Assembly (NCBI RefSeq): GCF_000477435.1
Contig: NC_022576.1
Span: 1,798,001 to 1,862,000 of the forward strand
Origin: Candidatus Symbiobacter mobilis CR
GTDB taxonomy: Bacteria; Pseudomonadota; Gammaproteobacteria; Burkholderiales; Burkholderiaceae_C
Direction: 5' to 3'
Length of the DNA: 64,000 bases
A program made the position numbers and the translations under genes. Within the stretch, counting starts at the first letter, position 1; each line of letters starts with the position of its first letter. Positions 41,391 to 50,007 of this stretch are shown here, piece after piece. The notes under the pieces are model-generated. The model had not been told where the DNA came from, did not search any database, and was given only the letters and a program-made list of their open reading frames with translations.

Positions 41391-44122
41391 AGCGTCTCCA
41401 GAAGTTGTGCCAACGCTGCGCGCACCCTGTCGAATTCTTCGCGCACAGCGTGGATTCGTGCAGTATCCACGTTGCCGGATCGTGCCGCGTGTTCTACCTC
41501 GCTGGCCATGTCTGCGAGCGCATGGGCGCCCATGTTGTAGGAACTGGACTTGAGCGCGTGCGCGCAGCGTGCTACCTCGGCAAGGTCTTCGGCGGAGGTG
41601 GCCGTGAGCATGCGATCAACCGTTGCCGGGGCGCCATGCAAATACGCCTGCGCCAGTTTGCGCAGCAGCTCACCGGCCTGGCCCGCGCCAAGTGCCTGGA
41701 GCTGCGTAAGCAAATTGGGATCAATCGCCGAAGGGCCAGCAGGCGCAGGTGGCGCAGGAGGAACGAGAAGGGGCGACGCATTGGAAGACGACGCCGTGCT
41801 CGCTGCGCCTGCCACGGGTGGAGCGACGAGCCAGCGTGTCAGGATGCCGACGAGTTGCGCTCCCGAATAGGGTTTGGTGAGGTAATCATCCATCCCGCAG
41901 GCCAGGCACTGTTCCCGATCCTGCGCCATGGCATTGGCCGTCAGCGCGACGATGGGGGTTCGTGTACCCGGTTTTTCCATCGTGCGGATCGCGGCAGTGG
42001 CCTCGTACCCATCCATGCCCGGCATCTGGCAATCCATCAGAATCAGGTCGAAAGCTTGCGCTTGCACGCATTCCAGCGCTTCCTGTCCGTGGGATGCGGT
42101 ATGTACGCGCAAGCCCAGCTTTTCGAGCCAGGCCCGCGCCATGAGTTGGTTGACTTGGTTGTCTTCGACGAGCAGCACCGTACCGTGGAACATCGGCTCA
42201 TCTTGGTCATTGGGGGGTGGCGTGAATTTCATGGCTCTGCCTGAGGCAGTGCAGGCATCCAAAAGTTCGGACTGCCGTGCGGGTTTGTGAACCCAGCGGT
42301 CGAAAGCGGTTTCCTCGGCCGGTGGAATTTCCGAAGCGGTAAGCAGGACGATATGCGGTGGCGCAGGTGCATAACGCAAGGTGCGTGCCAGCGCCAATCC
42401 ATCCTGCATCGGCAAACGGTGATTGAGCAGCGCCACGCCCAAACGCCAGCCCGACTGCAACGCATCGCCGACGATGGCGAGGGCTTCGGTCGTACTCGCC
42501 GCCACGTGCGGCACCATACCCCAACCCCGGATTTGGTCGGCCAGAATCGCGAGGCTGACGGGATGGGCATCGACGACCAGCACATGCACGCCTTGTACCG
42601 CAGCGGGGGCAGGGGTGCATCGACCCGCTGCGCAGTTGCAGCGGGGCAGCGACAGGCGCACGCGGAACGTGGAACCTTCCCCAACGCGGCTTTCCACCGT
42701 CACGTCCCCTTGCATCAGACGCACCAGGTGTCGGCAAATCGCCAGCCCCAACCCGGTACCCCCAAAGTTGCGGGACGTGGAACCGTCGACTTGCGAAAAG
42801 TGTTCAAAGATTTTTTCCGTGGCCTCTTGGGGAATGCCGATCCCTGTGTCCCGAACGAACAGGTCGATGGCCAAGGCCTCTGCGGTGGATTCCCGCACGT
42901 CAAGCCGGATATGAATCTCCCCGGCTTGGGTGAATTTGACCGCGTTGCCCACCAGGTTGGCCAATACCTGGCGAAGCCGCAAGGGATCGCCGCGCACGCA
43001 CAAGTCGGTGGCGACGGGAACCTCGACGAGCAATTCCAACCCTTTGTTGTGCGCGGGCAGCGCAAACATTGCCGCTGTGTCTTCGATGAGCGTACACAGG
43101 TCGAGGTGGGTGATCTCCAACTCCATCCGCCCGGACTCGATCTTCGAAAAGTCGAGGATGTCGTTGATAACGTCGAGCAGGTGTTTGCCCGAAGCGTGAA
43201 TCGCACGGACGTACCGGCACTGGGTGGTATCGAGCAGGGTGCGTTGCAGTAGCTCTGCCATGCCGAGCACACCGTTCATCGGGGTGCGAATCTCATGGCT
43301 CATCGTTGCCAGGAATTCGCTTTTGGCCCGCGACGCTGCTTCGGCGCGTTCCTTGGCATGTTGCAGTTCTGCGGTACGTTCCGCCACAGCGCGTTCCAGC
43401 GTCTCGGTGTACGAAGCCTGCCAACGGTCCCGCTGGGCAAGCTGCGCGCTCATCGTGTGGAAGCTGTGCGCAAGCTGGTCGAATTCCTCGATGCCCGACA
43501 AGGCGACTTGATGGTCGTGCTTGCCGGCGGCAACCTCGTTCATCGTCTTCGCCAGTTCCCCCAGCGGGCCGAGCACGCGGTTGATGAGGCGGCCCTGCAA
43601 ACGCTGTATCACCCACAGCGCAATGGGAACCAACACCAGCAGCAGCAACACTTGCAAGGAGAGCTGGTGCAGCAGGGGCCGCAAGTCGATCGCGAGGGTG
43701 ATCCACCCAAGAAGCTGGTGATCCGGGCGGATGGCCTGGCGGAACAACACCGTCGTGCCATGCAGCCGATGCCCTTCCCCAGGGTAGGCAACGACACGCT
43801 CCCGCACCTGGGGATGTCGTTCATAGTGGGCGAAGGTTGCGCCGTCGGCCGTCTGCACTTCGGCGCAAAGCACGTCGGGGACGACTTGCAACCCGTGCAG
43901 GATCTCGCTGGCGTTTTTGGCATCCCCAAACGCCAGGGGAGCGGTCAGGTTTTCATGCAGATTGGCCAACAGCAGGCGGCCGTTGTCCAGGTTTTGCGCG
44001 ACCAGCATCCACCAGTGGGTGGAGAGCACCAGCACGCCGAGGGTTCCCATTGCTGCGGCCAGCACGACGACATGGATTCGCCGTAGCCGGGAGTGCAAGG
44101 ACAGCCGACGCATAGGGTGCAT
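41387..44122 (-). CDS. Hybrid sensor histidine kinase with two REC domains and Hpt
   Basis: 911 residues. Two membrane spans (VVVLAAAMGTLGVLVLST; LLLLVLVPIALWVIQ) flank a periplasmic sensor of about 110 residues. HAMP follows, then HisKA with the phospho-His in FLATMSHEIRTPMNGVLGMA, and HATPase motifs NLVGNAVKFT, DTGIGIPQEA and GGTGLGLAICRHL. The first REC (VLVVDAHPVSLAIL, LLNHRLPMQDG) has Asn in place of the phospho-Asp. The second (LLVEDNQVNQLMARAWL, LILMDCQMPGMDGYEA, LTKPYSG) is complete. A C-terminal Hpt has CAHALKSSSYNMG. BarA/GacS-like layout. It is translationally coupled to the REC-GGDEF-EAL gene, its likely target. Confidence 0.93.
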   Translation of the reverse strand: MHPMRRLSLHSRLRRIHVVVLAAAMGTLGVLVLSTHWWMLVAQNLDNGRLLLANLHENLTAPLAFGDAKNASEILHGLQVVPDVLCAEVQTADGATFAHYERHPQVRERVVAYPGEGHRLHGTTVLFRQAIRPDHQLLGWITLAIDLRPLLHQLSLQVLLLLVLVPIALWVIQRLQGRLINRVLGPLGELAKTMNEVAAGKHDHQVALSGIEEFDQLAHSFHTMSAQLAQRDRWQASYTETLERAVAERTAELQHAKERAEAASRAKSEFLATMSHEIRTPMNGVLGMAELLQRTLLDTTQCRYVRAIHASGKHLLDVINDILDFSKIESGRMELEITHLDLCTLIEDTAAMFALPAHNKGLELLVEVPVATDLCVRGDPLRLRQVLANLVGNAVKFTQAGEIHIRLDVRESTAEALAIDLFVRDTGIGIPQEATEKIFEHFSQVDGSTSRNFGGTGLGLAICRHLVRLMQGDVTVESRVGEGSTFRVRLSLPRCNCAAGRCTPAPAAVQGVHVLVVDAHPVSLAILADQIRGWGMVPHVAASTTEALAIVGDALQSGWRLGVALLNHRLPMQDGLALARTLRYAPAPPHIVLLTASEIPPAEETAFDRWVHKPARQSELLDACTASGRAMKFTPPPNDQDEPMFHGTVLLVEDNQVNQLMARAWLEKLGLRVHTASHGQEALECVQAQAFDLILMDCQMPGMDGYEATAAIRTMEKPGTRTPIVALTANAMAQDREQCLACGMDDYLTKPYSGAQLVGILTRWLVAPPVAGAASTASSSNASPLLVPPAPPAPAGPSAIDPNLLTQLQALGAGQAGELLRKLAQAYLHGAPATVDRMLTATSAEDLAEVARCAHALKSSSYNMGAHALADMASEVEHAARSGNVDTARIHAVREEFDRVRAALAQLLETL

Positions 44123-44171
44123 AGGGTGTTATGCAATCTGCTCCGGGAAACGCCCCCGTGGCATCAGCATG

Positions 44172-44996
44172 TCAACGCTTGGCATCGGGGTCGATCTGCA
44201 GGAAGGGCACTGCCCCTCCCGTGACCGAGGGCAACACACCGTTCCATTTGGAAATGGCCATGCGCTCGTTTTCGATGCGCCGCAGCGTGAGCAGATCGGG
44301 GGTAATTTGCTGGCGCTGGAGAGCCAGGGACTCGGCTTCGGCCTTGGCGCCAACGAGTTTCTGCTCGGCCTCGATCTGCATCCGCTGCAAGTCGCGTTCC
44401 GCCTGCTGCTTGAGCTGCTCGGCGCGTACCTTGTTTTCGATGGCCTCGGAGAACGACTTCGAGAAGCTGAAATTGATCAGGTTGAATTCGTCAAGGATCA
44501 AGCCATGGCGCTGCATCTTGTCTTTGAGGAGGACGACGATGGCGTCGCGAACCTCCGTGCGCCGGGTGATCAGCTCTTCGGCGGTGAAGCGCGCGGTGAC
44601 GGCTTTGACGGACTCATGCGTCGCTGGGATGATGATGCGTTCGACGAGGATGTCCGTCGAGGGGCCGACGTTCATGAAGGCATCGACGACGCGCTTGGGG
44701 TCAAGGTGGTAGTTGATCGCGACCTTGGTGTGAATGGCTTGCAAGTCCTTGGACGCTGCCTCGCCCTCGCCTTCGCCGTTCTGAATCTGCACATTCATCA
44801 GGTGCATCGTCTGCGCGACGGGAATGCGGAAGTGGATGCCGGGTTCATAGCTCACGCCTTTGGCCTGCCCGAAGGTCGTAATCACCCCGCGCCACCCCGT
44901 GGGAACGATCGCAAACGGTGCAAGCCAGATGACTGCCATCGCCGCAACGATCAACAAGAGCAGTTTTTTGAAGAGCGAGAAGGTAGAGAAGTTCAT
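44172..44996 (-). CDS. Prohibitin-like SPFH-domain membrane protein
   Basis: 274 residues. The N-terminal anchor LLLLIVAAMAVIWLAPFAIV is followed by the SPFH/Band 7 domain (VPTGWRGVITTFGQAKGVSY, PGIHFRIPVAQTMHLMNVQI, FTAEELITRRTEVRDAIVVL) and a long helical tail with a coiled-coil pattern (VRAEQLKQQAERDLQRMQIE, AEQKLVGAKAEAESLALQRQ). These proteins oligomerise at the membrane and modulate proteases such as FtsH, or organise membrane domains. The start is the ATG at 44996; upstream frame sequence is not homologous. It stands alone between gspE and the kinase. Confidence 0.9.
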   Translation of the reverse strand: MNFSTFSLFKKLLLLIVAAMAVIWLAPFAIVPTGWRGVITTFGQAKGVSYEPGIHFRIPVAQTMHLMNVQIQNGEGEGEAASKDLQAIHTKVAINYHLDPKRVVDAFMNVGPSTDILVERIIIPATHESVKAVTARFTAEELITRRTEVRDAIVVLLKDKMQRHGLILDEFNLINFSFSKSFSEAIENKVRAEQLKQQAERDLQRMQIEAEQKLVGAKAEAESLALQRQQITPDLLTLRRIENERMAISKWNGVLPSVTGGAVPFLQIDPDAKR

Positions 44997-45133
44997 AGGA
45001 TGCAACAGAACAAGTAGCAGAGAAAGAAGCGAATGACACGCCCCGGCAAGGCCCACAACACTCCCAACCCAGCCCACGCCAAGAGATGCGGACCATCATA
45101 GCGCGGCCCTTTTACAGGGATGTGAACCCCCGC

Positions 45134-46534
45134 CTACTCCCTCGTCACCCGCACCAATTCCTCGCGAGAGGTCACGCCCTGTTGCACCAGGCGCTCGCCG
45201 TCTTCGCGCATCGGCACCATGCCGGTTGCCTGAGCGGCGGCGCGGATTTCGGCTTCGGATGCACGGTTGTGGATCAGCGCACGGATCGCCTCATCGGTGA
45301 CGAGCAGCTCAAAAACCCCGCTGCGGCCGCTGTAGCCGGTGTGCCCGCAGCGTTCGCACCCCACGGGGCGGTGTTGGGCGCTGCAATGCGTACATAGCTT
45401 GCGAACCAGCCGTTGCGCGAGCACACCCAACAGGCTGGAGCTGAGCAGAAAAGGCTCGACGCCCATGTCCGTCAGCCGCGTGACGGCGCTGGCGGCATCG
45501 TTGGTGTGCAGCGTCGCCAGCACCAGATGCCCGGTCAGCGACGCTTGGATCGCGATTTGCGCGGTTTCGTAATCGCGAATCTCGCCGATCATGATGACGT
45601 CGGGATCCTGGCGCAGGATCGCACGCAGCGCCTTGGCAAAGTCCAGCTCGATCTTGGGGTTGACCTGCGTCTGCCCCACCCCGGCCAACTCGTATTCGAT
45701 GGGGTCTTCGACCGTCATGATGTTGCTGCGGGTCGCATCAAGCCGACCCAGCGCTGCGTAGAGCGTCGTCGTTTTGCCTGACCCCGTCGGCCCCGTGACC
45801 AGCACGATGCCGTGCGGCTGGGCGATTAGGGCCTCGAAGCGGCGTAGCACTTCGCCTTGCATCCCCAGCGCTTCGAGGTCGAGCCGCCCTTCGGATTTGT
45901 CGAGCAGGCGCAGCACGGCGCGTTCTCCGTGCGCGCTGGGCAAGGTGCTGACGCGCACATCGACGGCACGGCTGCCGATGCGCAGCGAAATACGCCCGTC
46001 CTGCGGAAGGCGGCGCTCGGCAATGTCAAGCTCGGCCATGATCTTGAGCCGCGAAATCAGCGCGGCGTGCAGGGCGCGGTGGGGTTGCACCACCTCGCGC
46101 AGCGTGCCATCGACGCGAAAACGCACGCTGGAATGGCGCTCGTAGGGTTCGATGTGGATGTCGCTCGCGCCGTCGCGTGCGGCCTGCGTGAGCAGGGCAT
46201 TGAGCATGCGGATGATCGGCGCGTCGTCGGCGGTTTCGAGCAGGTCTTCGATGGCAGGCAATTCCTGCATCATCCGCGAGAGATCGGCGTCGCTTTCGAC
46301 TTCGTTGACCACCGCCGCAGCGCTGGATTCGCCCTGCGCATAGGCGGTACTGATGCGCTGCACCAAGGTTCCCACAGGCTGGAGGTGCATACGACAGCGC
46401 GGGTACTTGCGCAGCACTTCGCCCAAAGCAGGGGCGCTGGCATCGTTAGCAACAAACAGGTCGAGCACCCCTGCGTCCTCTTGCAGCAACAGGCGGTGGG
46501 TGCGCGCAAAGGCGTAGGGCAGCGGGTAGCGCAT
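45134..46534 (-). CDS. gspE: Type II secretion ATPase GspE
   Basis: 466 residues. The N-terminal domain is followed by IEDLLETADDAPIIRMLNAL, DGASDIHIEPYERHSSVRFR, Walker A (GIVLVTGPTGSGKTTTLYAA), the Asp box (NIMTVEDPIEYEL), Walker B (RQDPDVIMIGEIRD) and the His box (GHLVLATLHTNDAASAVTRL). The C-terminal four-cysteine zinc site is present (KLCTHCSAQH, GCERCGHTGY). It powers the type II secretion pseudopilus from the cytoplasm. It starts two bases after gspD. gspF, usually next, is absent. Confidence 0.95.
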   Translation of the reverse strand: MRYPLPYAFARTHRLLLQEDAGVLDLFVANDASAPALGEVLRKYPRCRMHLQPVGTLVQRISTAYAQGESSAAAVVNEVESDADLSRMMQELPAIEDLLETADDAPIIRMLNALLTQAARDGASDIHIEPYERHSSVRFRVDGTLREVVQPHRALHAALISRLKIMAELDIAERRLPQDGRISLRIGSRAVDVRVSTLPSAHGERAVLRLLDKSEGRLDLEALGMQGEVLRRFEALIAQPHGIVLVTGPTGSGKTTTLYAALGRLDATRSNIMTVEDPIEYELAGVGQTQVNPKIELDFAKALRAILRQDPDVIMIGEIRDYETAQIAIQASLTGHLVLATLHTNDAASAVTRLTDMGVEPFLLSSSLLGVLAQRLVRKLCTHCSAQHRPVGCERCGHTGYSGRSGVFELLVTDEAIRALIHNRASEAEIRAAAQATGMVPMREDGERLVQQGVTSREELVRVTRE

Positions 46535-46536
46535 CG

Positions 46537-48642
46537 TCAGGGGGCAGGTGGCACAGGCTTGGGCAACGACAAATCCGGCGACTTGGTCTGCGGCTGCGTC
46601 GGCTGGGCAGCAGGCAGCACGGGCGCATCCGTCGGCGGCAGCACCCCGCCGGGCTGCGGGCGATTGGCCTCCATGTTCGAGCGCATGAAGTCGTAGCGGT
46701 CGAGGGTGAGCCGCTCTGTCGAGCGGGCATCGCGAACAACGACCGGGCGCAAAAAGACCATCAGATTCGTCTTTCTGCGGCTGCGCGATTCGGACTTGAA
46801 CAAATTGCCCAGCACAGGAACCTGCGCGATGCCGGGGACGCGCTCTTCGTTACCGGCAGACTCGTCCTGCAACAACCCCCCCAACACCACGATGCTGCCG
46901 TCATCGACGAGGACGGTCGATTCGATCGTGCGCTTGTTCGTCGTCGGCCCGTTGGTGGAAGCCACCGTCGAAGCCAACACGCTGGAAACTTCTTGGTAGA
47001 TCGTCAGCTTGACCGTTCCGTCTTCGCTGATCTGCGGCTTGACCTTGAGCGTCAGCCCCACGTCGCGGCGTTCGATCGTCTGGAAAGGGTTGACGGTTCC
47101 CGAGCTGGATGTGCCCGTGCTGGTGTATTGGCCGGTGACGAAAGGAACGTTCTGCCCGATGACGATCTTGGCTTCCTCGTTGTCCAACGTCAGCAAGTTG
47201 GGGGTGGAGAGCACGTTGCCGCTGCCGGAGTCTTCCAAAAACCGCGCCAGAAAACCGAGCACGTAGACCCCGCCATCGACGCGCTGCACTGCGCCGATAT
47301 TCAGCCCACGCGCGGGGGTAACGCTGCCGCTGGCCGCCCCTGCTGCCAAGTTGATGATGTTCTTGCCCGCAGTGCCGAAGTTGCTCCCCAACAGCCCGAT
47401 CACACCGCTATGGGAATCCCCCAGCGGGCCTTGCCACTGGATGCCGAATTCGGCAGCCTTGTCCACGCTGACTTCGGCGATGAGGCTTTCGACGAAGACC
47501 TGCGCACGGCGCGTATCGAGCTGGTCGATGACGGCGCGAATCTGGCGGTATTGCGGCTCGGAGGCGGTGATAAGCAGGGAGTTCGTCGCAGGGTCGGCCT
47601 GGATTTGGCCGCCCGTCGTCGCGGCGGGGGTGTTGGCGTTGTTGCCCGTGGTGGGCGTGGTCGTCACTGGGGTTGCGGACATCGCAGCCCGCAACGTTTG
47701 CGCCACCTTCGTCGCGTCGGCATTTTTGAGGTGGACGACGTAGATATTCCCCGCATCGCCATTGCCACCGGCAGGGCGGTCGAGCTTGTCGACCATCGAG
47801 ACGACGAGCGCAAGCTGCGCAGCGTTGGCAGCACGAATGATCAGCGTATTCGAACGGGGGTCGGCCAGCAGCACCGTCCGGGCGGCGGGGTCGGCCTGCC
47901 CAGCCTGGGCGGTGCCGGTGCCTGCGGAAGTACCCAACAGTTTGGCGACAAGGGGGGCGAGGTCCGAGGCAATCGCATGGCGCAAGGGCAGGATTTGGAT
48001 GTCGGTGGCGTTGGAAACGTCCATCGCAGCAACGATCCGACCCAGACGCCGCAAGTTGTCCGCGTAGTCCGTGACGATCAGCGAGTTGTTGCCAGGATTG
48101 GCGTTGATCGTGTTGTTGGGGCTGATGAGCGGGCGCAGGATCGGGACGAGGTTGTTGGCGGATTCGTGCTGGAGCACAAAAACTTGCGTAACGATCTGGT
48201 TGCCGGACAGGGCTTGGTCAGCGACGACTTCGGTTTGCAGCTTGCCATCGGCCTCGGGGACCACCTTGTACAGGCCGGAAGCCTGGATCAGCGTGTAGCC
48301 CTGCATCCGCAGCGCCGCGACAAACTGCGCAAGCGCGGCCTCGCGGGGGATGGGTTTTTCGGTCAGCAGGGTGATCGTTCCCTTGACGCGCGGGTCAACG
48401 ATGATGTTCCTGCCCATGATGCTCGCAAAGGTACGCGCTACCGCGTCGATCTCCGCCGCTTGGAATTGCAGCGTGACGGGTTCGGTCGATGGTGGCGCCC
48501 GGCGCGCACGCGCCGCGTTCGCAGACAAGCTGCCCAATGCCAAAGCCACGGCCAGCAAGAACAGGATGGGCAAGTTCCGAATAGGCAAGTTCCGCCGGAG
48601 CAATACCGCTCGGCGCAGTGGGGAGAGGAAGGCAAACATCAT
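46537..48642 (-). CDS. gspD: Type II secretion outer-membrane secretin GspD
   Basis: About 701 residues. A signal region (NLPILFLLAVALALGSLSAN|A) precedes the N0-N3 domains (VTLQFQAAEIDAVARTFASI, RNIIVDPRVKGTITLLT; ILPLRHAIASDLAPLVAKLL; NSLLITASEPQYRQIRAVID) and the C-terminal secretin pore (IGQNVPFVTGQYTSTGTSSS, RDVGLTLKVKPQISEDGTVK, VVLGGLLQDESAGNEERVPG, VPVLGNLFKSESRSRRKTNL). It forms the outer-membrane channel. The frame opens from a TTG at 48681, but the ATG pair at 48642 is preferred. Gln/Pro-rich tail. Confidence 0.95.
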   Translation of the reverse strand: MMFAFLSPLRRAVLLRRNLPIRNLPILFLLAVALALGSLSANAARARRAPPSTEPVTLQFQAAEIDAVARTFASIMGRNIIVDPRVKGTITLLTEKPIPREAALAQFVAALRMQGYTLIQASGLYKVVPEADGKLQTEVVADQALSGNQIVTQVFVLQHESANNLVPILRPLISPNNTINANPGNNSLIVTDYADNLRRLGRIVAAMDVSNATDIQILPLRHAIASDLAPLVAKLLGTSAGTGTAQAGQADPAARTVLLADPRSNTLIIRAANAAQLALVVSMVDKLDRPAGGNGDAGNIYVVHLKNADATKVAQTLRAAMSATPVTTTPTTGNNANTPAATTGGQIQADPATNSLLITASEPQYRQIRAVIDQLDTRRAQVFVESLIAEVSVDKAAEFGIQWQGPLGDSHSGVIGLLGSNFGTAGKNIINLAAGAASGSVTPARGLNIGAVQRVDGGVYVLGFLARFLEDSGSGNVLSTPNLLTLDNEEAKIVIGQNVPFVTGQYTSTGTSSSGTVNPFQTIERRDVGLTLKVKPQISEDGTVKLTIYQEVSSVLASTVASTNGPTTNKRTIESTVLVDDGSIVVLGGLLQDESAGNEERVPGIAQVPVLGNLFKSESRSRRKTNLMVFLRPVVVRDARSTERLTLDRYDFMRSNMEANRPQPGGVLPPTDAPVLPAAQPTQPQTKSPDLSLPKPVPPAP

Positions 48643-48689
48643 GGCAATCGGTACAAGCAAAGTGATCGGAGGGTAATCCAAGCGCTATG

Positions 48690-49490
48690 TCAAAGCTGGA
48701 TGATCGAACGGTCGCCATTGCGCCGCCCGATGATGTTGAGCAGGTTGTCCAGCGCGCTGCGGTGTTCTGGCGCTGCGGTGGCTTCGCCGGCAAAGCGCAG
48801 CCGCCCCCCGGTCCATTGGCCCGTGCCCGATAGCCGCAGACTGCCGCGCAGTGTTGACAACGCCAGCGTGGGTGCTTCCCCGCCGCGAACGAGAACGCGA
48901 TAGCTGCCCATCGGCCGCAGGGTGGAGAGGTTGGAAGAAATGTCCACTGCGTCGAGCCGCGCAGTGCCCGCCATGCGCAAGCGCCCATCGTGCCGGGTGA
49001 AGGAGACGCCTTCGAGGTGGAGATCGAGGTCGCCACGCGCATCGATCGTGTTCCACGGGGTTCCCAACGCACGCAACCACTGCGCAGGCCAGCGCGAATC
49101 GCCATCGGACAAGGTCAGCACGAAGCCCTTCTGTTGCAACGCGAACGTGGCCGAGGCCTCTTGGGACATGCAGCAGGCGGCGCGCCAAGTCAGCCGCACG
49201 CCCCACAACATCGGTGCCAGGCGCCATTGCAGCCTGCCCGGCAGGGACAGCACGGGTGACGACATCGGTGCCCGCTCCCCCCCCGCGCCCAGCGCCAAGC
49301 GGGCAGACCCGTTCCACACGGTTCCACGCGCCTCGTGGAGCTGTACGCGCCCACCGCTGCCTGTTTCAGCCAAGACGGCCAGCCATCCGGCAGGCGCGTA
49401 GACGAGCACCCCCAGCAAAAACCCCAGCACCGCGCCGATCCACGCCCAACGCCATGGCGCGCCCTCGGTGCGCGACGCTGTGGTGCTCAT
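48690..49490 (-). CDS. gspN: Type II secretion protein GspN
   Basis: 266 residues. One N-terminal membrane span (WIGAVLGFLLGVLVYAPAGW) and a periplasmic beta-rich part with VQLHEARGTVWNGSARLALG, typical of GspN, plus LPGRLQWRLAPMLWGVRLTW and a final LDNLLNIIGRRNGDRSIIQL. GspN is a minor, poorly understood component. Its start overlaps the gspM stop by 4 bases. A longer open frame upstream is gspM read out of frame. Confidence 0.88.
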   Translation of the reverse strand: MSTTASRTEGAPWRWAWIGAVLGFLLGVLVYAPAGWLAVLAETGSGGRVQLHEARGTVWNGSARLALGAGGERAPMSSPVLSLPGRLQWRLAPMLWGVRLTWRAACCMSQEASATFALQQKGFVLTLSDGDSRWPAQWLRALGTPWNTIDARGDLDLHLEGVSFTRHDGRLRMAGTARLDAVDISSNLSTLRPMGSYRVLVRGGEAPTLALSTLRGSLRLSGTGQWTGGRLRFAGEATAAPEHRSALDNLLNIIGRRNGDRSIIQL

Positions 49491-49978
49491 GGTGGCCCTC
49501 CCATCGTCAGGACGATGGTGCCTTCCCAGGTTCCGGCTGCATTGCGCTTCCAGTGCGCTTCCGTCGGCAGGGCGCGGGCGTTTTGGCGCACCGTGGCCAG
49601 CCAGCGTGCCAGCACGTCGCCGGGCACGTCCCGATAGCGCACGACGGTTTGCTCCCCTTGTTCGATGACCTGTGCCGACGTCCCCAGCGTCGCCGCAGCC
49701 AAGGCAATGGCTTTGCGCGCTTCCTCGACGGAGATGCGGGGCCGAGCCTGCAAGGCCTGCACCTGCGCCTGCGCAACACGCATCTGCTGCCATTGCGCTT
49801 CCAGCTCTTCATACTGCTGCGGTGCTGCGCGCAGGATCCGCAACGCGGGAGCCAGCGCCCCCCACCACGCCAGCGCGCAGACCAACACGACCAGCGCCCA
49901 GCGCAGGGCGCGCCGCTCGGGGGGGGACAGCGCTTCCCAGCGGGAGCGCACGGCAAGGGGCAGGGTCAATCGAGTCAT
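49487..49978 (-). CDS. gspM: Type II secretion protein GspM
   Basis: 163 residues. A short cytoplasmic N-terminus (RWEALSPPERRALRWALVVL) leads into one membrane span, then a helix (LEAQWQQMRVAQAQVQALQA) and a ferredoxin-like periplasmic domain. The 'R.PRERRLL..' type N-terminus and overall plan are typical of GspM, the inner-membrane platform partner of GspL. The order gspL-gspM-gspN supports the call. Confidence 0.9.
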   Translation of the reverse strand: MTRLTLPLAVRSRWEALSPPERRALRWALVVLVCALAWWGALAPALRILRAAPQQYEELEAQWQQMRVAQAQVQALQARPRISVEEARKAIALAAATLGTSAQVIEQGEQTVVRYRDVPGDVLARWLATVRQNARALPTEAHWKRNAAGTWEGTIVLTMGGPP

Positions 49979-50007
49979 GGCAGGGTCATTGCAGGATCAT
50001 TGCCGTG

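Noticed and set aside
46537..48681. gspD starting at TTG 48681
   Set aside because: TTG without a ribosome site; an ATG pair at 48642 leads directly into the signal region. Not excluded entirely.
46993..48903. 636-codon plus-strand frame opposite gspD
   Set aside because: Antisense shadow of gspD with no recognisable domain.
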